Below the pieces are notes generated by a model, which saw only the letters and a program-made list of their open reading frames with translations, was not told the origin of the DNA and made no database searches. From the NCBI RefSeq assembly GCF_000204055.1, contig NW_006768781.1:1032724-1096723 (forward strand): DNA of 64,000 nucleotides, given 5' to 3'. The stretch is from Melampsora larici-populina 98AG31. Taxonomy: Eukaryota; Basidiomycota; Pucciniomycetes; Pucciniales; Melampsoraceae. Positions 22,582 to 33,411 of the stretch are shown one piece after another (positions within the stretch are counted from its first letter, which is position 1; each line of letters starts with the position of its first letter). The translations under genes and the position numbers were made by a program.

Positions 22582-23720
22582 TCAGATCGGTGGAAGTTTC
22601 AGTTCATTCAGCAGTCTCACTGTTTCTCTCAATTCTTTTTCGTCGAATTTCCTAAGATAGATTTTGTAAGCATCCGATTCCCACCTGCCACTTTCTTTCA
22701 CCTCCTGTCTTGTTGCCCCAAGGTTCCATCTGAGTGAAGCTCCACCGATCCGGAAGGAGTGGCCGTAGAGGAGTTTTTTCTTCGGATGCCTGTGTTTGTT
22801 CAGCGTCTTACGGTATCTCTCAATTAGGCCTGATTTCCTGAAGACTAAACCCTTTCCTTCTCCTCGGTTCATGGCAAAGATTTGGTCGGTTGGTTGACGG
22901 GGTCTCAGGTCGTAAAGCATTTGTAGGGCTCGTACCGGGTCTAGGCAGGATTTTTGGTCTTGTAGGTGTATGTACTGGACCTCGCCTGGTTTAGCAGTTT
23001 TTGCTTCCAACAAAGCTATTCTGACATACGATCCATCTGGCCCCCATTCTACGTCCTCCCAGGTCGGAAGTAACTTCTTGGGGTCTTCTGACACGAGCTC
23101 TCCGAGTCTTGCAGTACCCCAGAATGCGACCAACGCTACGATCGCTGCCACCATGTCTTGTTCGTTTGACATGTCTCCTTCGTTGGCGAGGAGGACTAGG
23201 TCTGAGATTAGGATCGGGGGCCGCTTCTTCTCGATCTCCCTGTGACGTGCCTCTACGATCTTTGTTGCCTTGATGAGGCGTTTGATCGATGGTTCAGCCT
23301 TGTGTGGGAATTCTTCATTGTGGAAGATATGCCAGGCTTTGACTCCTGCCAGGTACATTTTTATCGTTGAGGATTCACTGACTCGTCGTTCTTTGCTAAT
23401 TCTTCTCCTTTCCTTGATAGCCAGACAACAAATTGCAAGATTAGATCAGATGAGATGGGTAACAGGTTCGTTGGCTCGATTTTCTTCACGGTGGCGAATC
23501 GTCTGAGTTTCACGACTGCTGAGTTATAGTGCTTTAAGGTGCCTTCCATCCATGCTCCTCTTAGGAAGTGCTTCTGTACTTCATCCACTTTTGAGCTATC
23601 TACTCCCGCCGCGTCGCTTTTGAAGGATCCGAACGGCTTTGTCGCTTTACGGAGTCTCTCATCTGATTTGCCTTCCACCGTTTCCGGTTTTGTTTTCGGG
23701 TCCGTTTTCTTTCTAGGCAT
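22582..23720 (-). pseudogene. Tyrosine recombinase of element 2, frameshifted
   Basis: ATG at 23720-23718 overlaps the RNase H stop (23715-23713) by eight bases, mirroring the overlap in element 1. The first frame (to 23361) encodes the core-binding domain with GTLKHYNSAVVKLRRF. Near 23375 one base is out of step; the protein resumes in another frame with SSTIKMYLAGVKAWH and runs to 22582. The catalytic half keeps its residues: Arg in TARLGELV, His and Arg in GHSFRIGGAS, GRW, and Tyr in AYKIYLRKFDE. Without the single shift the protein would be like that of element 1, so this is a recent lesion or a sequencing error. Confidence 0.85.
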
Positions 23721-25726
23721 TGACACCTGGACTAGATGGGATTGGGATGGAGGTCTGCGAGAGGAGGTCTTTCAGATCTTGGGGGATCTCGATAGTGACT
23801 TCGTCGCTCCACACTCTCCCTTCGAAGATTCCCCTCGACAGATCGTCGGCTAGGTTATTCTTCGATGTGACACGTCGCTGCTTTATGTTACAGCCTAGTC
23901 TGGTCAGTAGTCTTTGTATTTCTTTCCATTCATTGTTAACTCGCTCATCCTTTGACTTCCTGTTTTTTATCGCGTACTCTGTAGTGGTGTTGTCTGTTTC
24001 CACCCAGAAGGTTCTGCCCCTGATGGGTATCACTTTTTCTAGTACTAACAGGCCAAGGCGGATGGTTACCGTTTCCGCCCACGCGATGTTTTGTTTTCCT
24101 TTTGTGAGACCCTTGGTCAACCATTCTTCATCCCATTCGAAACACGCCCAGTGGGCTCCTATCAAGACCCTGATCCTAGGTTTACAGAGCTACGTGAGTT
24201 TCAATGATTAAGTGATTTGTCTTCTATCCACTCACCCGAAGTTGGACGAAGCGTCACCTACCCATCCCACTTCCTCTGGGGTTGGGTCTGTAACTAATCT
24301 ACATGCTTCGAACGTTTCGAGACAGATCTTCCATTCTGTCAGGTCCTCTAACACATCTTCTGGGGCGTATCGTTTTACGTCCAGGTTGTGCCAGGTCTTG
24401 AGCCACCTATAAATGGAGCAGAGGAACGCTGCCATGTGTGGCACTATGCATACTGTGTGACTTAGTCTACCTACAAATCGTTCCACTTGGTTGAATTTCC
24501 ATTGGTTCGTTGTTAGTAAGTACTCTTTCACTTGTGACAGTCGCTCTGATAACTTCTCTTGTGGGAGTCTGACGGTATGGTCTTCGCCATTCCAGATAAA
24601 TCCGAGGAATTTTTGTTCGATCGAGAAATCATGGTTCTTTGCTCGGTTCGTTTTTACTCCAAGACCGTTGGATAGGTGGGTCACTTCTTCCAGTGTTACT
24701 GTGTCCCCCGGTCGTTTGAATATCAAGTTATCATCGACCCATCTGAAAATCATGGGGATGCGTAACATTTTGATCATTATTGTTTTCCAGGTTTCCGCCG
24801 GTGCTCCAAATACCCCACAACTTGCGACACCCCCGAAACCGACCGCTAGGTCGATCCATATGCGGCCTTCGAAGTCTTTGATGCATAAGTATCGTCTCTG
24901 TGATGGGTGTGTAAGGAGTTGGCGGTAAGCCTTCTCCCAGTCGAATAGAGCCATCAGCCAAATTCCTGGGTTTGACTTGAAGAACTTTGCCACTTTTTTG
25001 AAGTTGTCCCAGTTCGTACTGTAGTTCTTCTTGTCTACAAACGAGTTTACCGACGGGACTAATTCTGGTTCTTCTCTTTCCGGTCTCGTCAATTTCTTCC
25101 GACCCCTCCTTGGTTTCTTCTTTTTTGGATGGGATAGATCGTTGATCATCCTGACCGAGCCGTCTCCGTTGATGGAGCTCCCCATCGGATTGGTTCTGAA
25201 GAAACCGTATTTTTTGAAGACTTGCTCGTGAGTGAAAGGCCCAATGATTCTGCCCGCTCTGGCTTCTTTTTCTAGCGTGTTGATGATCTGATCTTTTACG
25301 TAGAGTGCGGATCCGTGGTTGTCAGGTGTGTACCACCTTAACCCTTCAATCTTGTGTTGAGGGATACCCAAGCAGAAACCGTCTTTGAAGCCTCCTATGA
25401 TGTATGGGATGTCATTGTCTAAACCTGCTTCTTTCATCAAGATTTCCCATTCTGGGATGTTCATGTCTGACTTTACTGGAGCGGGCCAGGTGGTGGCTAC
25501 TTTGACTTTGTAAGTCTTCCTTTTGTTTAGGGGCAAGATTTCCGCCGACACTTCCTCTTCTGATTCTTCGGGCGACCCGTCTGACTTGTCTGAATCTGAG
25601 CTACGTGGATTATTATCCTGGTGTGTGTGTTCACCAGCTCCTGTTGTTGGAGGGGCTGCGTTCGCTCTCTCTAGTGCTGGTGTGTCGCGGGAGGTTCTGC
25701 AGTTCACTCTGACGGCACTTAGTTTT
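23713..25726 (-). CDS. Reverse transcriptase-RNase H of element 2, two exons
   Basis: The frame enters from an acceptor at 25728-25727 and could be spliced to Gag. After an acidic linker come the RT blocks: NIPEWEILM, GLRWYTPDN, MINDLSHP, motif A FDWEKAYRQL, and the active-site box FRWVDDN with both aspartates. Between motifs is a basic KKKKPRRGRKK insertion absent from element 1. RNase H begins WVGDASSNFG. There a GTGAGT donor (24235) and a CTAG acceptor (24176) define a 60-bp intron that holds an in-frame TGA. Splicing gives GIRVLIGAHWACFEW, which aligns with the unbroken element 1 sequence. RNase H continues with AWAET, ETDNTTT and ADDLSRG. It is catalytically complete by inspection. Confidence 0.88.
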
Positions 25727-25921
25727 CTGCATTTGTTTTCATTTCATTTCAGAATCAATCTTTTTCACGACTATTCAGCTACAATGAATTAGGTCATACC
25801 AGTCAAGCCATTCCGTTCCATCAATTCCCCATTCCCATTACCCATCACACGATTGTCCCCATGTCACCATCGTCAAAAACAACGTTAGTACAATCCTTCT
25901 CCTTGGTAATGGTGCGAGCGC

Positions 25922-28245
25922 TTACCGTTCTGCTCCACCTGTACCCTTTTGGTCCTTCTTTCCTCCTCTACTGGAACCCGACGCCACGTTGTTAGCGTGT
26001 TGTTGGCCCATCGCGACCCATTCCTTCCCTCTGTTACTCTCCTTTTTCTGGTACTGGGTGGTCGGTTGGCTGGGGTAGCTGGAGGTGGGGTAACTGGGGT
26101 TGGGCTTTGAGTATGGGGTGCTGTGCCCTCTGTTACCCGCTCTCTTCCGTTTGTTCTGTCTCCAGTTGCCTTTCTTCTCTCCTTCATCCGGTGAGTCGCC
26201 CATTTGGGTCTTCTTCGGTCGAGAGTAGCTTGTTGATTCCTTTTCTTCTCCCGTCATGAAATCGAATCCAAATTTCGGCTGGCCTGGGGCGTAAGGGTTA
26301 CCTTTGAATTTCAGGTCTCCCGCTGTTTGAGCGTCCCACTTCGCTTCTCTTTCTGCTTCTTCCTGTAAACCGTCAGGTAAGATCACCACATCTGATTTTC
26401 TTTTCTTGCTTTTTCCCTTCTTTGATTTTTCATACGGCGTGTCTGTTCGTACTCTGAAGGTGACCGCTCTGATCGCCAAGTGGTATTGGAGTGCTACCAT
26501 CCAGTTCTTGTGCTTCCTAGCTAGCATACTGACCAGTTCCTTATGTTGTTCGACATATTTAGCATAATCTCCGTATTTGTATCGTTCTTTCGCGTATCGA
26601 TATTCGAGGTCGCATGCAAGAATGAATTCACCATAAGTCATTTGACGTTCTAGTTGTTCCCTCGACGTAAGGTGGCCGTCCCACGAGGTTTTCCCTGCCT
26701 TCGTCTTCCCAGTGGACTTGTATAGGTCGATGTATGACGTGTCGAAGACGGTTAGGGGTACATAGTACTTCATGCGTCAAAAGTTTTTCTCCCATTGGAT
26801 GGGTAGATCTGGTAGGTCAAACCCTGAGAGAGGTTTCCTTGCAAATACTAGGGGTTTGAAGGATTTTGATGTTTCTTCTTCAGATGAGTCAGAGTCATCT
26901 TCTGAATCAGTTTGGCGATGTTCTGAGTCAGATTGTCGGCGAGAGGAAGAATTTCTGGAGGATGTGTCGGCTTCAGAGGAGGATTGTGGTGAGGATGAAG
27001 AGGAACTGGATGAATCTTCCGATGAAGAGGGAGGTGAGGAATTCCGTTTCTTTCCGGACTTTTTTGAATTCTTCTTCCCACGTTTTCTCTCTTGCTTCTT
27101 TGATCTATCTTTCTTTTTCTTTTTCACCTCCTTTTTTCTTTGACTTCTCTGCTTCTCTCTCAAAAGAGTCTATCTCCATCCTGATGCTTCTCACTGACTG
27201 TATGTCATTTGATTCTATAGCGTTGACGAGTCTGTCCGTTAAAGATCTCGATTTTTCCAGATGGGCCGTGCCAGGCCTGTGTTGTTTCTTAGGTTCTGAC
27301 AACTGCTGGTTTCCTGGTGCGTCACAAGTAAATAAGTTTACCGGCATCAGTTTCTTATTACTTGGCCAATTTCTTTAGTTTCACGAAGGAAATTTCTGAT
27401 CTCTTAGCGTCACGAAAGTTCAATGGAGCTTTAGCATCTCTGATGGATATTAGGAGCTGTTGCATCTACATTTGACTCGGAGCTGTTAGACCTTCTAGCT
27501 ACTACAGTTCAGGAACTGGAGCTCTTCTGTTGAAGTGGTCTATTCCAGGAGCTACGACAGTTTTTCTTACTGGAGCTTGTCACTGGTTACGTTTTCGTTA
27601 AGAGCAGGAAACCCTTCAGGCCACTGGATTCTTGGAGCGTCGAAACAGCTTCTACAACGTGTGTTCCGTGTCTGCCTCCTTGTTTACTATCAGAAATTGA
27701 TGCTTACTTTGGTCTCTCTTGATTAGGGATCCATACAGTTTCCTCCTTTCTTTCTTCTCCTCCCTCTCTTCTTCGGCTGAAGATTCTGAGCTTGACAATT
27801 TCCTTTCTTTACCCTTCTTCGTAAGTTCCTTTTTCTTCTTCTTCTGTCTTTCTCCTTCTTTCTCCGAGGTGTCCTCTTCTGTCTCTGAATCGTTTGATTC
27901 TGATTGTTCCTCTCTAGCGTCTCCTTCTGAATCGTCTGAGATTTCGAGGTGAGCCGGCTGTTCAATCCTCTGGGGCTGGTTGCCAGTGACGTCTTCTCTC
28001 CGGTCTTCTTCCGTTTGTTGGATAGGAGGTTCTAGACTGTGTTGGTCTAGGGTTGGTCCTGTTGACGTTGATGCCGCTAGAATTCTCGGACCTCTTGATT
28101 CAGCTCTTTTCCTTCTCTTCTCCGCTTGTTCTAATTCTATTCTTGCTTTCTCCCTTTTCTCCTCTTCTGCTTTCCTGATGGCTTGAATCATTCTTTGTGA
28201 CGTCGAGACTTCTGGTGTTTTCTTCGGTTTGATTTGTCTCCACAT
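25922..28245 (-). pseudogene. Gag-like ORF1 of element 2, with stop and frameshift
   Basis: Exon 1 (28245-27708, phase 1 end) is Glu/Lys/Ser-rich and coiled. A GTAAGC donor at 27707 and a CAG acceptor at 27314, with CTGAT upstream as branch, join it to a frame starting near 27313. In an A-rich tract around 27125-27160 the frame must shift by one to continue into the Lys- and Ser-rich part (27163-26780). A single TGA at 26779-26777 then interrupts it. Beyond this, YYVPLTVFDTSY, NWMVALQYHLAIR and NPYAPGQPKFGF match the domain seen in element 1. The protein ends at 25922, overlapping a GTAAGC donor (25925) whose splicing to 25726 would continue into RT in frame. Confidence 0.7.
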
Positions 28246-28394
28246 TTAATGATGTTTTTAGCTTTGGGGTGTCTGCTTCAGTTGGGCAGAAGTTAAGGAG
28301 GTGTTCTTTAGTTGAATGTATCGTCTATATCTGGGATGTAATGCAATCTTGCTTTTAAAACTAAATTGTTTTAGAATAGACTTGTGAGAACACT

Positions 28395-28542
28395 ACAGGT
28401 GCGGATTAGGAGAGATCTGGAATTGGCTGAGAGAGAGGAAAAAACTCTGTTTCTCTCTTCTCAATTTCCAGAGTCCCGAACTCCTGTGACAGGTCTGTCG
28501 GGACTGTCACTCGTTCGGGTCTCTCGGCCTAATCACACCTGT
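28395..28542 (-). other. Three-way-junction leader of element 2
   Basis: The outer stem pairs 28395-28410 with 28528-28542 (ACAGGTG/CACCTGT core). Inside, one arm pairs 28416-28437 with 28453-28472 (TCTGGAAATTG/CAATTCCAGA) and a second pairs CCCGAAC (28475-28481) and TGACAG with CTGTCA and GTTCGGG (28504-28519). It lies between the 61-bp repeat and the Gag start. The same ACAGGTG/CACCTGT arms occur in the first hairpin ahead of element 1. Confidence 0.65.
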
Positions 28543-28546
28543 GGTT

Positions 28547-28607
28547 AACACTGCTTCCGGATAATGGAATTCAGAGTACCACCGCGGGCTTCGGGAACAC
28601 AAGCAAT
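28547..28607. repeat. 61-bp direct repeat, copy 2
   Basis: Perfect copy of 21882-21942 at the 5' end of DIRS-type element 2. It is followed by AT-rich host DNA starting TAAAAGAAGATAAAATG. Confidence 0.85.
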
Positions 28608-28649
28608 TAAAAGAAGATAAAATGTGTATTTTTATATTTATTATTTTTA

Positions 28650-28865
28650 TATAGGGTATGTTTACCTCGAAGCTCCTTTGGCTTTGCTAAGGTCAAAGCT
28701 CGGGGGCTGACAGCCAACGTGAAGGGGCCATTGAATGTCCGCCTTTGTGTGAACAAGCGCCCAAAATCGCAGTCTCCGTCACCTCAGAAAGTTCCAAAGG
28801 TCAAGAAGGGTGCGGCCAAAGATAAGAAAGCTTTACAGGTGGTCAAGGAAGAAGATCTTGAGTAA
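28650..28865 (+). pseudogene. Orphan C-terminal coding fragment
   Basis: An open stretch without a start encodes FAKVKARGLTANVKGP, then a Lys/Pro-rich tail KRPKSQSPSPQKVPKVKKG, and stops at TAA near 28863. It directly follows the end of DIRS-type element 2, so it is probably the last exon of a gene or transposon cut off by insertions. No family recognised. Confidence 0.35.
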
Positions 28866-29300
28866 AAGGGAAAGGCCAAGCCTAAGCTTAAAGGGAGAAA
28901 GAAAAAATGACTTGAGCTTGTGTAATGTTTGTTATGTTTGTGTTTTTTCAAAGATTTTGTGATGATAATGAATGTGAAGGTAAGCACAGGAGTCATCTTT
29001 TTTTTCCTTCTTGGTCTTTGTTTTTGTTTTATGTATGGGGGCCTGGATGTAATGCACATTGGCCAATTAAGCGGTGGACTACCAACTTAGCTCTATGCTG
29101 AGCTTGTGAGATTTTGTGAGATTGGGGTACTGTGGCGCTGGTGAGAGAGAAAAGGCAACAGACCGCCGACGCCGTATTGGCTTCACGTGGCAGGCGGACA
29201 TATTGGCCATTTTTTGCCAAGTCCAAAATTTTTTGAGACTTGGACATGTGTAAATTTGCATGTCCAGGGGAGACTAATTGATTTTTGCCCTCCGGGCATA

Positions 29301-29580
29301 TTGACTCCTTATTGCGTGTAACATCCTGAAGTGCAAAACTAGAGTGCAGGCATCTAAATTTGATTTTTACACCCTAGTTTTTTTGCCTACAATAAGGTAT
29401 GCAAAACATCATGTGTAAAATTGTATCTCAGAGTAGGTCTCATACACTTTTACACTCATCGCTTTACACTTGATTTTTTTACACACAAGAATCTGGAAGG
29501 GTGGGAGTGTAAAATTATGTTTGACCCGCGGTAACATACACTTTTACACACAAACCATTTTACACTCAATAAGGAGTCAA
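29301..29580. mobile_element. MITE with TTGACTCCTTATTG ends
   Basis: The ends 29301-29322 (TTGACTCCTTATTGCGTGTA) and the reverse complement of 29559-29580 are inverted copies. The interior is rich in TGTAAA and TTTACAC, like parts of 6500-6660 and 14590-14670. No ORF. Confidence 0.65.
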
Positions 29581-30897
29581 AAAGGTTGTGTGTAAAGATC
29601 TCCTAACCCTTTGGAGATAAGGCCTATTTCTTGGTTGGATGTAGAAAGATTCAACTTCTTTCAACACTCAAAACATCACCAAAGGCTCTTGTTAGGTTGA
29701 AGTGGTAGCATTGGAGCTGTGATTACCAATACACCAAAGATTACCTTGTTGTATCATGAAACTTGGGATTGAAATGCGCTCTTGAAGATGAAAAGGGCTC
29801 GAACCTGAGACTTGAATGACTATACCATCCTAATCTAGGAATTGAAGGAATCATGAATCTCTGGAAGTAATCACATATCTGATTTTGATAATCCAACTCT
29901 AAATGTGATCACACCTGGTTAGGTATCATCCCTTGGAACTCTTCACAATTATGTATGCTCAGGTTTCACGTGTCTTACATTCCTTCCTAACTACACCAGG
30001 GGGTAAGTGACACGTTCCAAAACTAGGATCAATAGCGTTACAGACACACTACGACATTTCAATTGTTTCGGAGCGTGCCCAGAACGTGTCCAGGTTTTTC
30101 AAAACAAAAACACTTCCATCACGTAGCAGTCACCGAAAAGTAAGCTGTATGCAAGAGTGCTGGACCCATCGATTGACAGCTCAGCCAAGCAAAGACTGAC
30201 AAGGTCAAACACATCGCATCACAACCAGATGGTTGCACTTGGGTCAAGGTATTGTCTCATCCGAGTCTTGACCAACCTTCATGCCATCTTTGACTACGAT
30301 ATTTGGTGGTCTTGAACCCACAAAAACCGGTGAAAACACCTGATTGTCACACGGTTCTCCTCATTTCGTTACCGGAACTGCTTTGTCTTGGTTCTCGCAA
30401 CAAAATTCCTGGACACGTTTCCAGAACCATCCGAGGCCGAGGAAGTTTACCCCCTGGTGTATTTCTATTTTACTTATGCTTAGGTCAAAAATCTGATCTT
30501 TTTGTGCCATCAATTTCAACAAAGACAGGTTTATAAAACAGACCTCATGCTTTGGGTCATTCTTGTGGCATGATCATCTTAAGATGTAGAATTTCTGGGT
30601 AAAATCAAAGAAGATGAGATTCACCAGCACAAATCATTTTTTACAGAAGTTCAGATCTCTTGGGTGTCTTTACATGATAGATTTGAGACATATTCACAGG
30701 TATAGAAAAGAAAGACTTCATGTAGAAAAGAAGCATAGATACAGAAGAAAAAAAGAAGGTCTTTGAGTCTTTTATTTAGACCGGTGCGGCTGTGGGGTTT
30801 TGTCCATTCAAGTTGTTACTGTGGTGTTACCAAAGAAGATTATACTTTAGATTCCAGATTCAGGTTTTCAAATAAGTAAGGCATCGGATTTAGTAAC
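29581..30897. other. No gene seen
   Basis: AT-rich intergenic DNA with only short, unsupported frames and no strong repeat visible by eye. Confidence 0.5.
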
Positions 30898-32155
30898 TCA
30901 CAAGTCCCAAGTAAAAGTCGAGTTCATCGTGAAGCTAGAAAGCTCTTCTGGAGTCGGTCCAAACTTTTCAAACAGCTATGATCAAAAAAAAAAAATCAGA
31001 GATATATAGGCAAAAAGAGACGAAAGATGATTTCTTACATCAATGGTGAGCCAGATTTGGAAGCATCCCACATCTGGATCTGCTGTGAAGAATTGACAGC
31101 CATCAAGAACTGGCGCATATTGAACTGTTTCAGGTTGTCCTTGACGTTGGATGTAGCTAAATTTTGGGCAGAGAAGTTGGATGAGGTTTGAGTTATCATG
31201 AGCCCTTTTGGTCTGCATGGACTTTGAAAAATGGTAATTCTTTGAGGGTGGAAACTACTTACACTTGCTTGTTACAATTGTCAGTGACCGTACTGCAAAT
31301 GTTGGAGTAATTTCATCAGGATGAAGTTGAGCAAAGTGACTTAAGCAGTCATGATGACACGTACCCATTCAACCATCCTGATTGTTGTTGGTTTGAACCA
31401 TCAACCCAACCCTCACCTGTCCATAAACAAACCCCTGAGGTGATGGTAGAGTTATAGAAACCTGGATATCCCATCGATACCAAAAATTGTGAGGAGTCTT
31501 ACAACAACGCAATTTCAATGAAGCTACTCACCACAGATCTGGTTATCAAAACCAATAATTTGAAAACAAAAAAAATGATTCATTAGGTTTGGTCATCCAA
31601 TCAAAAAATATTCGATGTTTATCACGCACTCCATCTCCACCTGCTACAGCGAGTGTCTATCAAGAATAAAGATTTCAGATGATGATCAGCTTCAAGACCT
31701 AACCTGTTGATCGGACCAAACTTCTTTCTGCAAGAAAATCACTCACTGGAGCAGTCGTATCATATCGACGAACAAGTCTTTTAGGAGCCTCTTGAAGACC
31801 TTCTGATTCTAAGATATCCGAATCAATAGTACCTTCGGCATGAACGGTAGTGGTAGTCGTACTAGTAGTGGTAGTAGTAGTAGATGATGCACTGTAATGA
31901 AACTGTTCAAATCGTATGATCAGATCAGAAACTCTTCAAGAAAATCAAGGCTAAAGTACGTACAGCACGAAGTGAAGTGCATGGTTTTTCGACAGTACTA
32001 TTGGTAGGACAAGGGTTAGTTGTGGATCCCCAGACACAACCATCCTTTTGAAGGAAATAGTTGTAACATCCAGTATTTTGAGCATCAGAAACTTGTGCAT
32101 AGAACATAGCTAGGCATACTAAAGGAAAAAGTATGACTGAGTTCATGATGTTCAA
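30898..32155 (-). CDS. Secreted cysteine-containing protein, effector candidate
   Basis: Exon 1 (32155-31964) starts with a signal peptide (hydrophobic VILFPLVCLAMFYAQV, cleavage likely near SDAQ) and has six Cys in the mature part (NTGCYNYF, DGCVWG, NPCPTN, KPCTS). GTACGT (31963) splices in phase 0 to 31902; exon 2 encodes a Ser/Thr-rich linker of about a dozen Thr, then HAEGTIDSD and a dibasic KRLVRRYD. It ends at 31704 in phase 1. Small exons further on encode GFYNSTITSGVCLWTGEGW, DGSNQQQSGWLNG, TVTDNCNKQ and IQRQGQPETVQYAP with GCQFFTADPDVGCFQIW. The last exon (30975-30898) encodes LFEKFGPTPEELSSF and ends FTWDL. Two to three middle junctions are tentative. N-glycosylation sequons are present. 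No enzyme family recognised; secretion, Cys content and small size fit a rust secretome or effector protein. Confidence 0.65.
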
Positions 32156-33411
32156 AAGACAAAAGTGTAGTTTTTTTACAGTTATACGGTTTGGAAGAAA
32201 AAAAAGAATGATCAGATGAATGGTTTGGTAAGATATGATAGCCTTGTGTGAGTGAAATGGATATAGAGTGGAATTTTAAGAACCATCAAAATCTGGATGG
32301 ATTGTCTGCCATTTATATAGACACAGATTCATGAGCTGTGCAAGATTACCTCTTCCAAGTCTACCGAGAAGGGGCCTAAACGCCGTAGCTTGATTCTGCT
32401 CTACACCTTGGCATACACGTATAAGTTTATAGTCGAAATCTGAATCGATTCTAAAGAATTCCTTACTAGTTTTAAAAACTGTCCAGAGTGATCGATCACG
32501 AGTCCTCGACATTTTACAACGCGATCCCCGCATAACAAGCTTCGAGCTCGACCGGTCGTTTTGAACGGACAAGAATCACGATTCAATATGAGATTCGCAG
32601 CTTTGATTCGGCATCCAATTAGTTTCGACCTACCGATGACTCACGAGTCCCCCACATAAACACGAAACAAAACTTGGAATTCTGCAACAAAGTCGCACCT
32701 AAAGTTTGACCTCTAAAGTAAACGTAGAAAAAAAAGATGTACGTATGGTAAAGAGGCTATGCCAATACGATTTCGCATGAGTGCTTCAAGACTTTATTGT
32801 TGCGTAGAAATTGAATCAAGGATGAGTCTGCGCTGATGAATTTGGTGAATATCCTCCACGTTTTCTCGGGTTAAAGGTCTAGAAATCGTGATAAGCACAG
32901 CCCGACGGTCGTAGAAGAGCTTCAAGCTACGGATTCATAACATCCTGCGCCAGGACGGACATTGCCACTCACTGTCTTAACAATTTACAAGTAGGAAGAC
33001 CAGTATGATCAGCTTTACACGTCCTTCTATTTAAAACAAGACAAGATGTCTTTGATTAATTATTGCAACCTTTTTCTTTTGAAAAAACACCTTTATACTG
33101 AAGTGTATGTACATCTTGTATTATGATGGGGGCGGGGAAACCCTAAAAAAGTCTAAGAAAAATGTTTACGGCCTGCGAATAGCTGATTAAACAACGGGAA
33201 ACAATCCAATCCAGTCTTTCAACTCGCGGCGCAGGTTGGAGACTGTGGATGATTCGACTAATCTGTAATCTTGCGACTTATTGCACAATATGTGTGGCGT
33301 AGGAACTGTGGGACCGGATTTTTTCTCATAATGCCTCATGATACAAATGTAGAGCTATCCCAGCAAAAGATCTCTTGAGGATCATATCGTTACGCTTAGT
33401 TTTGATTCAAG

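Larger units (their letters stand above)
21882..28607 (-). mobile_element. DIRS-type (tyrosine recombinase) retroelement 2
   Basis: Minus-strand order: Gag (28245 to 25926), RT-RNase H (25726 to 23713), tyrosine recombinase (23720 to 22582). The element is bounded by perfect 61-bp direct repeats. DIRS1-like elements have inverted ends, while PAT and Ngaro have split direct repeats, so direct repeats point to the latter side of the superfamily; I could not find the extra split half. It appears to sit in or against the right end of the Mutator-like element. Its 5' leader (28395-28542) folds as a three-way junction. Three introns are predicted, two of them matching element 1 in place and phase. 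Gag and the recombinase carry disabling changes. Confidence 0.8.
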
